From: Pelecanus crispus
Lineage: Eukaryota > Chordata > Aves > Pelecaniformes > Pelecanidae
Reading direction: 5' to 3'
Assembly: GCF_030463565.1 (NCBI RefSeq)
Contig: NC_134646.1
Location: 66,295,710-66,359,709 of the forward strand
Length of the DNA stretch: 64,000 nt
Shown here: in pieces, positions 1 through 44,300 of the stretch
Layout of the letters: each line of letters starts with the position of its first letter
Numbering within the stretch: position 1 is the stretch's first letter
Translations under genes and position numbers: made by a program
The notes under the pieces: generated by a model
What the model saw: the letters and a program-made list of their open reading frames with translations, nothing else
Told to the model about the DNA's origin: nothing
Database searches by the model: none

Positions 1-739
1 AAAAAAAGGGGGGGGAGGACTTTTGGGATGGTATCCACTCTATTTTTTTCTTTGATGGTGATAATGTTTAGCAGGAATCACAAGAGACAGTAACGAGCAG
101 ATATTGATGGATTTCCAACATTCCTTGTATGTTTCTTCTGTAAGCAAACTTGAGCTAATAAATGATTATTTCTTTTATCTTCCCCTTTCTTTTGTAGGTT
201 ACTCTTAAGCTACAAAAAAACCCAGAACTTCTTCAGAAAAAGTACTATACAGAGACAAATGAGTGAATTTTCCAGGGTGGCTAAGTATTGCAATATTTAG
301 CAAGTTCTGCAGTTGCAAAAAACAATTAAAAAGACTGTTCTGACGCACAGGCGTAAACCCCATTACACTAATGAACTGTGTGTGCAGAGAAGGGAGTCCA
401 GAGGCTTTTGATTTTAAAATGAAATTCAGTAGTGGCATAACTTTTTGGTGATAACTTAACTTCTGTCTCTGTGCTTCCTATTTCATTTTTAATGAAATAT
501 CTGTGGAGCTATTTATCTGGTAGCTACTGGTAGACTGCAAATGCTTGCTTTTCTGTCTCTGTCTAAATTACAATATTACTGACTGTCTCTGTCTAAATTA
601 CAATGGTATTACTGACTATGCTTTGCGTTAGTCTGTCTAAATTGTTAAAATTCTAAAAGGTATATGTAATTGAGATAGAAATTTACTAAATGTATTCCTA
701 ACTACTCACAGTTTATTACAGATGAAAACAGATCCATAC
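1..739 (-). other. TBC1D19: TBC1D19 intron 10 (part)
   Basis: AT-rich intronic sequence with no recognisable exon on the minus strand. It begins with an A-run and a G-run at the window edge and contains a small tandem duplication at 553-615. Confidence 0.75.
553..615. repeat. Two-copy tandem duplication of about 30 bp
   Basis: The unit CTGTCTCTGTCTAAATTACA followed by AT...ATTACTGA occurs at 553-582 and again at 583-615, the second copy having three extra bases. A partial third match (GTCTGTCTAAATT) follows. It is intronic and has no evident function. Confidence 0.85.
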
Positions 740-33112
<32,373 letters not shown>

Positions 33113-33180
33113 CGCGACGCGGCGCCCCTGCCTGCCCGCGGGAGGGCTGCCGCACCGGACCGCTTTCGCCGCGGCACCCC

Positions 33181-33207
33181 GCCGGTTAACCGGCGTTACC
33201 AGGCAAC
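33181..33207. promoter_or_regulatory. Palindrome and RFX X-box upstream of TBC1D19
   Basis: GCCGGTTAACCGGC (33181-33194) is a perfect 14-bp palindrome. Directly next to it, GTTACCAGGCAAC (33195-33207) fits the X-box pattern RYYNYY-N(1-3)-RRNRAC in every position with a one-base spacer. X-boxes bind RFX factors, often at genes for cilia. The site is 83 bp upstream of the TBC1D19 ATG. Confidence 0.7.
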
Positions 33208-33480
33208 GGCGGGAGCGGGGCGGTCCTCCGCGGCGGCGTCCGGGTGGAAAGCGACGCCTCACAGAAGAGTTCCGCACGGCCCATCGTGACTCGAGCGGGA
33301 CAGCGTGCCCGCCGCTGCGCGGTGCGGCCCAGGCCCCCGCGGCCCCCGCGGAGCTCAGCCCAGGAGGCCCCACGCTGTCCCCAGGGCCGGGGGCACCGCC
33401 CCGGTGGTGCCTTCAGCTGCCGCCTCTCCCCGGGCACCTGGCAGGCTTCCTCCAGCCCGCGCGCATCTTGGGCTGGATAA

Positions 33481-34357
33481 TGGTTGCCTGAAGCTCTGGT
33501 GAAAACCTCACGCGCTGCTTCTGCTTCCTAAAAAAACGTTTATAATGTATCATTGCTAGAAAGGAAGTCGGAAATAAGTGTAAGGAAAGCCTACGTGTGG
33601 GTCTTGGCCTTTGGCCACGCAGCCTGGGGGCCAGCACCTGCCCACGCTGGTGGTGGAGACTCCCAAGTGTGCCCGGCCTGCTCGCTCTGCCCTTCGCTTC
33701 TGCGGAGCTTGCAGAGATTTTGTCTTCGTCCCCGCAGCCCGCGGGCCTGCTTCAGCCTCACGTGTGTGTCCAACCCCTCACCTAGCAGAGCCGGGTTCCT
33801 GACAACAGCCCGCAAAGGCGTTTGTAGCTTGCTGTCCCTAGTTGCCTCCTGCCAGGCCAGGTGGACGGTAACCGGCCATGAGCATTCCAGGTCTGTCTCA
33901 ATAACGAGTTAAATAATACCTTACATCATCATTCCTTACAGCTTAATTCATCTGTCTGCCTTTGCCTTGGAAAGAACTAAGCTTTCTCTTACAGGCAGCT
34001 ACTGCACCTCAGCTGAGCTGCTGCAATCAGTAGCTACAAGGCAGCGTCTTCTTGAATTGCTTCTCAGAGCTGACAGTGAAAGGGCTTCAAACCCATTTCA
34101 CTGCAGACAGAAAGATTAGCTTAAAAACATCTTCAGCTGCGGTTTAAGTGGCTTTGCACTAGTATGATGTAGCGGGATTCATATCATTAAAGCTTGAGAC
34201 AGTTTAAAAAGCTGCTTTTTAGGGCCTGAGGTATCACATCCCGAGGGTGTGAACAGCAAATTCAGCCCCAAGGCTCCTTTCTGTGTGCTTCATGAGGAAT
34301 ACTAGTTGACCAGTACTCAAGTGAAGTTTTATTGCACTCTTGAATATTTTACCCCTG
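33481..34357. other. Intergenic, upstream of TBC1D19
   Basis: The first part (to about 33900) is still moderately GC-rich and may hold upstream promoter elements or a divergent transcript. No splice-supported coding frame was found, and the remainder shows nothing. Confidence 0.6.
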
Positions 34358-34952
34358 TGTCGTGGTTTAACCCCAACCGGCAACTAAACACCACGCAGCC
34401 GCTCGCTCACTCCCCCGCCCCTGGTGGGTTGGGGGAGAGAATCAGAAGGGTAAAAGTGAGAAAACTCGTGGGTTGAGACGAAGACAGTTTAATAGGTAAA
34501 GCAAAAGCTGTGCAAGCAAGCAAAGCAAAACAATTCATTTGCTACTTCCCATCGGCAGGCAGGTGTTCAGCCATCTCCAGGGATGCAGGGCTCCATCACA
34601 CATAACGGTGACTTGGGAAGACAAACGCCATTGCTCCAAATATGTCCCCCCCTTCCTTCTTCTTCCCCCAGCTTTATATGCTGAGCATGATGTCATATGG
34701 TGTGGGATACCCCTTTGGTCAGTTGGGGTCAGCTGTCCCAGCCGTGTCCCCTCCCAACTTCTTGTGCACCCCCAGCCTACTCGCTGGTGGGGTGGGGTGA
34801 GGAGCAGAAAAGGCCTTGACTCTGTGTAAGCACTGCTCAGCAATAACAAAAACATCTCTATTATCAACACTGTTTCCAGCACAAATCAAAAACATAGCCC
34901 CATACTAGCTACTATGAAGAAAATTAAGTCTACCTTAGCCAAAACCACCACA
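34358..34952 (-). mobile_element. ERV LTR (3' LTR), reverse orientation
   Basis: A 595-bp LTR that on the minus strand runs from a TGTGGTGGTTTTGG start to GGTTTAACCCC-side sequence and ACGACA (plus-strand start TGTCGTGGTTTA). It is closest to the LTR at 13951. The CRE is decayed to TGACATCA, and a TATA-like ATATAAAG is kept. No target duplication matches across its two sides because internal ERV sequence is attached on the right. Confidence 0.9.
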
Positions 34953-35105
34953 TTCTCCACCCCTTATTCCATACCGTTTACATCATGCTCAGGTCCCACA
35001 CTATCCAAAACATTCTTATTACCCACCACCCCCCTTCCCATGCTTTGATACAATACACAGATATAATTTCCTTAGTCTATGGACCTGAGACATCAGGTTG
35101 TAATT
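34953..35105 (-). pseudogene. Remnant of ERV internal 3' end with polypurine tract
   Basis: Directly upstream of the LTR on the minus strand is the purine-rich AAGGGGTGGAGAA (34965-34953), in the position of a polypurine tract. About 140 bp of sequence beyond it looks like the 3' end of the internal region. The right boundary is uncertain, and no coding capacity remains. Confidence 0.55.
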
Positions 35106-36489
35106 TTTTCACTGCTGTAAGCTCTGCAGGTGAGTGATGCAGATGTGAAGAAATGAAGATAGATGTCATCAGTTACCTTGCTAGAAAAAAACTATAATGG
35201 GTATAAAAATACACCTGAGCTCATGTCTCTGCAACCTCTTTTGACTTATCTGTGAGCATTTCCAGATAAAATGAAGTTTCAAGAAGAATAGTAATAGAAG
35301 ATCAGAGATAAAAGTTCTTTACCCAGCTGTAGAGAAACATGAAAAAGTTGCTTATGCTAAATCAAAACACTGAGGAGAGCTTGCTTCTCAATTCATGGAG
35401 AGCACGGGGAAATCAAATGCCCAATTGTCTACCAATGCCTTGAATATCTGTTCTGATTTACATCAAGTTTTCTGTCAGCTCTGCACTTACATGCATATAT
35501 AAAGTTAGGAACAACAGTGAGTACATTTCTTTTCTCTGTGTATTGGGAGTTAATGGAATATTTGCCTACATTCCCAACTGAACAAGCATACAAAGTGTAA
35601 TAGCTTTGTGTGATAGTTCATAATAAAATTCTGCAAAGAGTTCATGTGCAGGCAGTCCCTCTCCTGTTGGGTTTTTTTGTTGTTTTTGAGGAGGATCATT
35701 TGTTTGTGTAGGAACTTAACCTGCTAAGACAAGCACATGCAGAAAACCAGGGCATGCAACTAAGCTCCGCAGCTCAGTGTCTGTGAGTCCAGGGTTTTAC
35801 ATTGCAGCTGCAAGTGTGAGAGGAAGCCCTACCCCCTTGCCTGGCACAGTCCTCAGCAATGTTTTCTTCTCCAGTTTTTGGGAGAACCTGTGGTCTTCCA
35901 CTGAGATGGCAATCTTACATTGCGTTTGGCGAGCGTGTCACTTACCAAGACTGCTTGCTATGTGGGGACTCAGAGGTTGGGTATGTTCCTACTGGTAGCA
36001 TAGCATGGTTTCTGGCCATTTTCCATGCTGTGATCTGCAGGCACCACATTGAGCCAGATGGCAGGTCATGGAGTGGTGCAGAAGCCACCACACCTTGCTG
36101 GTTAGAAGTGTGAGTTCCCCTACTCCTGGGGAATGTGGGGAAATGATACCTCAGGTGTTTCATGTGCAATGCATAAGACCTCACAGGTCTGCAAAAGCCA
36201 TCCTTATCTTCTATAGGTCAACAAAACAGGAGAAAAAGCTAATGTCAGCTGCAGATGAGTAATTTCCTGCAGCTGACTACCTCTGCTCCAAATCTGCCTT
36301 TGTTTGTTACCCTCGGCATGGGCACATCTGTCACTCTTCATTCCCTGTTTTTCCAGGCTATTTCCAGTCTGGTTTCCTTCCTCCTATACACTGGGTTTCT
36401 CTCCAGTTAGTTATGACTCCAATATGGGTAGGAAAACTTACTTCTTGCAAATGCCAGTCAAAGCTGAAAAGCAAGGCGATATAAAGAGA
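35106..36489. other. Intergenic, no gene seen
   Basis: Unremarkable sequence with short chance open frames near 35780-36260. No repeat family or spliced gene was recognised. Confidence 0.6.
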
Positions 36490-37078
36490 TGTGGTGGGTT
36501 GACCTTGGCCGGGCGCCAAGTGCCACCAAGCCGCTCTATCACACCTCCTCAGCAGGACAGGTGGGGAGAAAATAAGATGAAAAAAACCCCTTGTGGGTCA
36601 AGATAAAGGCAGCGTAATAAAAAAGCAAAAGCAAAGGCTGCGCATGGAAGTGTAAAAAAGAAAACAAAGATTTTGTTCTCTACTTTCCATCAGCAGGCGT
36701 TGTCCAGCCACTTCCTGGAAAGCAGGGCTTAGGTATGCATAGTTGCTCCGGAAGACAAATGTAAATAGCGAATGTTCCCCCTTCGTCCTCCTTTCTCTTA
36801 GCTTTTCTTGCTGAGCCTGTGTCTTATGGTATGGAATATCCCTTTGGTCAGTTTGGGTCAACTGTCCCATCTATGTCCCCTCCCAAGGTCTTGCCCACCC
36901 CCAGCCTACTGGTGGGTGGGAAATGTTGGAGAGACAGCCTTGATGCTGTGCGAGCACTGGTCAGCAGTAGCCAAAACACTGGTGTGTTATCAACACCTTT
37001 CCAGCTACCAGTACAAAGCACAGCACTATGAGGGCTGCTACAGGGAAGATTAACTACATCTCAACCAGACCCAATACA
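36490..37078 (-). mobile_element. Solo ERV LTR, diverged family member
   Basis: It starts on the plus strand with TGTGGTGGGTTGACCTTGGC and ends near CCAATACA, about 589 bp. Flanking pentamers AGAGA (36485-36489) and GGAGA (37079-37083) differ at one base and may be the target duplication. The middle part is alignable with the LTR at 34358 (TATGGAATATCCCTTTGGTC segment), but the CRE is lost. Confidence 0.82.
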
Positions 37079-38028
37079 GGAGATAATCTTTACAGCATCT
37101 CACCAAGTGCTGTTAACTGCTTGTTGTGTATTCTTACCATATCCAGTTAAGAAATCTCATGCTTAAGTGTATGCTTCTTTTTTGTTTCCTTACAAGGAGC
37201 TTACTGCATAGCAGCTTGAGAAATACAGGGTCATTGTTAAAAAATATCACTTAAATAACAGGCACTGGCAGAAATCCCAACCAACTCTTTAGCCTGTCCC
37301 CCTGGTATCACGTGACTGGTTTAACTTGGTTCATGTGATAAGTGTTTGACAATTACTGCTTTTTTGTTGTGATTTACTTTTAAAATGCAAGTAAGCAACT
37401 GCAGTACAGTCAGCTAGAGTGGTTTTATGATGTCCAGTACCACATACCAAAGGTAGCTTGCTGGTTTTATCAGAAGGTCTGGTGTAGATGTCATTGTTTT
37501 TCTGTTGGGGTTTTTTTGTGGTCTTTCCCTCTCTTCATCTCTGTCCTACACCCCTGAACACCAACTCTCTTCCCCCTTGTGTCACACCTCCTTTTACAGC
37601 TGCAGTGCTGTACAATGTTATACCTTTCTTTACTGTTTTTTGTGTCACATTACTGCAGTTAGCTATAACTGGTACTGGTATCCTAAGTGCCTTATATTTA
37701 TCTGCCACTGCAGTCTGGAAAGCATCAAGAATTTGGCAAGGGAAAGTGAAAATTACATAGCCACTATCTGAAATATTTCACCCATATTCTCTCCCTCTTT
37801 CCCCTAGTGGGTTTTAGATTGAGATGAGAAGAGGATATGAAGCAACAGATACATCATACTGTCATTTTTAAGGCCACATGAGACAAAATACATTTTAATG
37901 CTTCCAAATTCTGAAGATCAGTTTATTTCCTGGAGGGTAAAAGCAGGCAGTAAAAAGGAAAACCATTCAAAGGAAGCACTGAGTGCCTGGAAGCTTGTCT
38001 TCTTTCCCCACAACTATATTAGTTGACC
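37079..38028. other. Intergenic, no gene seen
   Basis: No repeat or exon was recognised. Open frames at 37488-37771 are pyrimidine-rich chance frames. Confidence 0.6.
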
Positions 38029-38587
38029 TGTCCTGGTTTCAGCTGGGATAGAGTTAATTTTCTTCCCAGTAGCAGGCATAGTGCTGTGTTTTGGATTTAG
38101 TAGGAGAAGAATGTTGATAACACACTGATGGTTTAGTTGTTGCTAAGTACTGCTTACACCAGTCAAGGACTTGTCAGCTTCCCATGCTCTGCCAGGTGCA
38201 CAAGAAACTGGGAGGGGGCACAGCCAGAATAGTTGATCCAAACTGCCCAAAGGGCTATTCCATACCATGTGACGTCATGCTCAGTATATAAACTGGGGGG
38301 GGTTGGCTGGGGAGTGGCGATCGCTGCTCGGGAACTGTCTGGGTATCAGTCGGCGGGTAGTGAGCAATTGCATTGTGCATCACTTGCTTTGTATATTATT
38401 ATCATTATTATATTGTTATTATTATCATTGCAATTTTACATTATTTCAATTATTAAACTGTTCTTATCTCAACCCAGGAGTTTTCTCACTCTTACTCCTC
38501 CGATTCTCTCCCCCATCCCACCGGGGCAGGGGGAGTGAGCGAGCGGCTGCGTGGTGCTTAGTGGCTGGCTGGGGCTAAACCACGACA
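38029..38587 (+). mobile_element. Solo ERV LTR (ERVL-like)
   Basis: A 559-bp LTR from TGTCCTGGTTTCAGCTGGGA to GCTAAACCACGACA with a perfect target duplication TGACC (38024-38028 and 38588-38592). It keeps a perfect CRE (38270-38277) and TATATAA (38285-38291), so its promoter elements are the best preserved of the solo copies. It is very similar to 25773. Confidence 0.95.
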
Positions 38588-41222
38588 TGACCTAATAACC
38601 AGGACTGTCTGCAGGTATCACCAAAGGAAGCGGTTGCCTTGTATAACAGAGTAATGGGTGAGGGAGGTCAACAAAATCCCAGCAGTCCCAATCCCAAAAT
38701 CCCAGCAGTCAACAAAATCCCAGCACTTTCAAGCTGCTCCCAAGACACTCTTCCCCTAAGCAATTCACAACACTCATGCTGCCCTGATCCCACCTTCATT
38801 TTCCTTCTCTTGCTGCTATAAATGCAAAGGCGTGAAGTCTCCTCTTAGGGCTGCTTTCTCTGCTGGGGGAACAGGGATCAGGAGGGACTGGAGGGGGGAC
38901 ACTGTGCCTTTACCTGTGCTGAGAGTGGGTGCATTCATGCAGTCAGTGCTGGCAGGGTAAGGGAATGAGTTACAGTGCAGAGTAGGGCTGACCATGCAGT
39001 CATCGTCACTTATTACTGTAGATAAGCGACTTACCTTTCCTTGACACCCTGAGTAATAGGGGATTAATGCTGTCCGGTGGGAGCTACATGTTGCATTCAC
39101 CCAGGTAACGTACCACAAATGTTGTGTATATCTCCAAGATCCTTTTTTTTTGTGCTACATGAAACACTGCCGAGAGAATGGCAGTGTGCGCAATCCCTAA
39201 TGGCAGACTGGGTCACATGTAAGGATGGCTATGTCCCAGCCAACAAGTGCCACAGAAACCCAGGTTTAAAAAAAAAAAAAGATAAGCAACAACTATTTTT
39301 TTTCTGCCAAAAAAAAAAAAAAAAAAGGATAAGGCATTAAAGGAAAAAAAAAAAAAAGAACAAAAACCCAAAACCACACATACCCTTATGGCCCCATAGA
39401 CCATCCAAATTTGCCTTCCTTCAGACAGGAGAGCATGGCATTTTTATCTCCTCAGGTATACTGGAATTTTTTTTTGTTTGGGTTATTTCTTCATCTAAAA
39501 AGCTACTCTTGTCCAGGACTTCATTTCTTCTTTCTCTACTCAGAACCATTTTAAGTCATGAGGGTTTCAAATCCATAACCCAGATCCTCCATCTCAAGCC
39601 ATTAGCAGAACTTCACCTGTGAACTAAAGCATCAGGTTCAGTTACCCTCTGGATTTCTCATCCAAGCAGGTTCTTTCAGAGAAGAAAATATTCAGTCCTT
39701 TGCTCAGTGTGCTCACTCTTTGTATTAGACTAATGTATATTCAAGTTTAATCTCAGTTATGGGCCAATTCTGCAAGCTTACCTTTATAACATCCACTGGT
39801 TTCCTTCTGTAATCAGAACCACTGTATATTGTTTGTAGCTGGTAACAGAGAGGTGTAGCAAAAACTAGAAATGCAAGAAAAGGAAATTTCTGTCAGTTAC
39901 TCACCCTTATCAATTTTAAGCTTTATTTAAACTACTGCCCAAAAAGTGACAGTGTGTATTTTGAGAAGTTTCAATACTTTATTTAAAATAATCAGCTCCC
40001 ATGGACTAATGAGATTTTTTTTCCCAAATACCACTTATGCAATCTGAAGAATGTAGGAAGCTTAGATGATGTATCTTCACTTATCAAGGCAGCAAACATC
40101 TCTTATTGCAGACTATTGTTCATGAGAAGTAATATATTTTATCTAATATGTGGCTGAACTTGAGAACTAGACTTGACTACCAATGTCGTCAAGGATTATC
40201 AGTCTAGTTTTAGGAGTTTCACATTGCTCTAGTTCTTGATTTTAGGAAATTTCCTACCGGACCTTGGCTTTAGATAGCTATAAGCCTCCCTAGAGATAAT
40301 CATGTATCTCAGGCTATAATATCTATTACTGGTACTTTTTAATAACATTGCTGAGTCATAGATGCAACTCCGAGTTATCAGGCATTTAAAAAAAATAACA
40401 TGCACGAAGTCCCTGATTTTTCTAGTATTATTAGTTTTAGTCCATTTTTCATGTGTTTTATTGTTAATCAAGTGACATGGGCTTTAGCAGTAATGTTCTG
40501 TATCTTCTGGTTCGTAAAATCCCATATGTACATTTACCATGATTGTTAAGATATAATCACGCAGATGTAGGATTTCTTGGGCTTAAACCAGAAATTGAGT
40601 CTATTGATCTAGATCCATTTGAAAGAAAAACACACGGTGAGTCACAACTACAGTTTATATACTTAGTAGTACATGCACTTCATACATGATATATTTTATA
40701 CCTTAATTTTAAGTTGTATATTTACCTATCAGCAAGTCTGTTGGGAAATTTACACAACTATTGTACATATACAAACCTTTTAAAAGACATAATTCAACAT
40801 TCATGAGCAAACATTTTCCCAATACACGTGTAACAGCTTACTTTAGCCACTTCTTTTAAGGTTCTTACAACTTTTAACCAATTGGTCTGTAAGCAAGAAA
40901 TGCACTAAAAAGAGCTCTTAGGAGATTCTTAGTTAACATCGCCAGGTCAGAGTTTATTAGTATATAGGTATGGTAGGGTGAGATTCTGTGTTGTCTTTTC
41001 AAACCTATTGATTTCAGTGAGTCTATGTGATGTAAATACAAGCAGAACTTTGATTTTGTCTGTGACAGGAAGAATTCCCTTTTTAAAAATATCTAAAAAA
41101 TGTGTGTGGTGGAGTTCTATACCTACTATTAAAAATATCTAAAACTCTGATTTTCTATTTATTTATTATACACTATTGAGTATTACTCCACTGAAATAGC
41201 TTCTTGGTACCATATCCTACTG
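38588..41222. other. Intergenic, with short tandem and A-rich repeats
   Basis: It contains an imprecise repeat of AAAATCCCAGCAGTC at about 38672-38730 and three long A-runs at 39267-39355. No gene was recognised. Confidence 0.65.
39267..39356 (+). repeat. Cluster of three poly-A tracts
   Basis: Three A-runs of about 12, 18 and 14 bases, with a T-run between the first two, lie within 90 bp. They may be retroposon tails or expanded microsatellites. The source element was not identified. Confidence 0.8.
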
Positions 41223-41325
41223 AGAATAGAATTGTGGAATCATTTAGGTTGGAAAAGACCTTTCAGATCATTGAGTCCAACCGTAAACTTAACACTGCCA
41301 AGTCCACCACTAAACCATGTCCCTA
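41223..41325 (-). mobile_element. CR1 LINE, very short 3' fragment
   Basis: About 100 bp on the minus strand (plus strand: GGTTGGAAAAGACCTTTCAG and CCAAGTCCACCACTAAACCA), with degraded terminal repeats. It lacks the AATCAAGGGAAGACTAGACT segment seen at 3284 and 17087, so it is a different CR1 subfamily. Confidence 0.88.
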
Positions 41326-44300
41326 CTTATTGCAGAAGGGGAATTTGTCTTCTGTGGAAAATGTAATAAATGTTTTAAGGTAGTCTGTTATACTTTTGTT
41401 CAATGCATGGAATGTATACAACTTATTACAGAGTCATGTCAGTGTGTATTGCAAGTCTTCAACAACCAATAGATCACCTTGAATACATTACTTAGTGTCT
41501 AAATCATCGCCGCCGCCTTCTTAATCATTAAGAAGTAGAACTATAAACTTCAGTGCAGAACAGGGATCTCTCCCTCGGTATCAATTGTAGGCACTTTTTA
41601 TTCCTCAGATTCAGTTTTGATGACAAAGTGGATTTATCCTTTTTCTAATTTTTTCTTTTTTTTTTTTTAATTTATTATGAAGGATTAGTAGGCTGATTGG
41701 TTTCCTTGTTTGTCTTATTTTCAAATAGAAGATTCAAAAGTGAAGAATAAACCAAGAGGATCTAGAAACTCTTGTAGGGTTTTTGTAATTCTTTCCTGGT
41801 GGTTATGTAAGTGGAAGATAACCAGATACCTAACTGTTAAAAGGAGCACTCTAGTTTGGGTCTCACTTTTTGGTCCTCACTTCCATTACTAGGATTTTTC
41901 AAATATCCTTTACCTTGACTTCTGCTTCCTTAACTTGATGTCTGCTCTGATAAAAAGACAGCTAGAAGATAAACTGCAAAGTGGAACTGCTGAATGAACT
42001 GAGCATAGCAAGAAGAACCTTCATAAGTTTCTCATAGTTTTGTCTCCACTGATGGTGCTTTTCTTTCCTTGTCTGGATAAATGCTTTACCCCATCAAAAG
42101 GTAGCACTGAGCAGTGAATAAATGTCTTCACCAACTATGGAATAGAGTCTCCTCTGACAGAGCTCAGGCAGTGACAGGGGTCTAAAGAATTCTATATTGA
42201 AATACTTGCAATCATCCTGTATCAGTTCAAAAGAGATTACGTCAAAATGTAAAACTGAGCCCTAAATTCTAAACACAGTTTCTCTGTTTATATACAGGAA
42301 TAGATGATTGCTTCAAATGATCTGAAAAGATTGAATACTAAAGCTGCCTGTTACAAGAATTATTGTGCGTATATGAAACGCAACTAAATGAACAGTTTTT
42401 ACTGTGGAAATAAGTTCATAATAAGAACATGCACAAGAATTCAAAGCAACCACCTAAAAAGAGTAGAACAATGAGGTGGAAGAGCAAGCATATATAAAAC
42501 ACGGCTTTGAAGGCTGGATACAGAGCTGTTGATTAGCAGGCTACTCTGCTCTCACTAACCCCCAAAATACAAATTTGTATACAAATCTCCTTAAAAGAAA
42601 AATGGCACTGAAATATTGTCCCAGCTTTAGGAAGCATAAACAAACCCAGATGACTTGGTTTAAGATGAAGCTCTGCACACTGAAAGTAAAAAAAAAATAA
42701 ATATACAAATGCAGTCAGGTTTTCTGTTTTGCATCACTGTTTAGAGCTCAGTAAAGAAATCTTTCCAGTGCACAACAAATTTGCTAAATCAAAAAAGGGA
42801 CAGAGGTACTACATAAAAAAATGTATTATTTTGTTAATTAACAGGATACAGGACTGAATCTTATAATCTATATTGCAGCATGTTCCCAGAAATACCAGGC
42901 AGCATAATTAGAAAACATTCACAAAGGTCATAGTGCTAAAGGGCTGAAGAAAGGTTGGAATTATTTGTATTCATTGCAAAAAAGAAAGTGAAAAGACAAG
43001 ATATGAAGCTAGTAAAACAATTTAGCAGAGCTGTAGAGATTTGCCCTGGCTGAGTCATTAATGGGAGTAAGCAGTCATATAGCAATGTAATTGGAGGACT
43101 AGGTAGTGTCAGAAGAATAACTGAAGAATAAGGTGTGGAATATTTTAAAGCCAGAATTTCCCTGATCCAGCTCCAGGAGTCTACATGCCTGAGCTGAAGA
43201 TCGTCAATAGCTTGCCATAGTCCATCCTCCTCAGTGGGATGCCTTCTTACCCTCCCTAGTGACTTTTGTCATTGATCACTTTTGATCTTCATAGGAAGGA
43301 CCCCTGCGGCCAACATTCCTACCCACTGTTTACTAAAAGGGCATATTTTCTGGAGCAGATGGGATAAAAGGTGCTCCCAGCTTAAATAAATATGTGGATA
43401 CACCCTAGTAGCCAGTGTGGATAAAAATTTCCTGGTCTTTGTCAGAGATTGCATTCACACTTGTGCTCATGGAGAGTAGAGCAAGGTAAATTTCTGCTAG
43501 ATAAAGTGTATAGCATCAACCTAAAACATAGCATTACAATACCTCATTGGAGTTGTTCAACAGCAGAAGGACCCACTCTCGCTTTTCGTTTGGGTAAAAT
43601 TAGGTTAATAATAAAGGCAACATAACAAGGATTTAGATCAAAGAGGTGACACATAAGCCTGTCCCCCCACATATGTACTGACATACAGGGAAATAATAGC
43701 AAGAGATGGCACTGATTGTTTGAAGGAAGCTACTTTCAAAATGTAGTTCATATTTTTTTCCCAAAATATAACTGTGACGGCTTGCAATAAGAATATGAAC
43801 AGGACAAAGACTTAACATAGCCTGTGGAGGAGGTTTGGTAAGGGATTTGGAAGTGGAAATGTATGTATACATATTGATTTTATAATAAAATATTGACTTA
43901 GAAAAACACTTTGCTTTGGCATCATTATGCAGTGGTTTAGGACACTAAAACCCCCAAATATCCATAGCCATGCAATGATTTTAACTTTCAGTAAGCTTTA
44001 ACTGTGATATGAGTTAATATGCTTTTTTAAAAAAATAAAAATATTTTTTAAAAAAATTCCTTACACAGTAAGGTACTACTAGCTTTCATAACTTTACCCA
44101 AGAGGCACAAGTCTTGGAGACTTAACCGTTTATTTACTCCTTAGAACTGGAAATAATACCCCTGTTGAAGGTACTGAATACAGCCCGGTTGCGTGGCCTA
44201 AGGGGTGAACACTTGGGATTTCAGGTGCTATTTGTCAGGTGCTATTTGCAAATTCACAGTTTTGGTTAAGTTGGTTTAAAGGAGGAGAAAATGCACACAG

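Noticed and set aside
36819-37053. Short open frames around 36.8-37.1 kb
   Set aside because: They fall inside an LTR in reverse orientation. The same peptide pattern recurs in the LTR at 34358.
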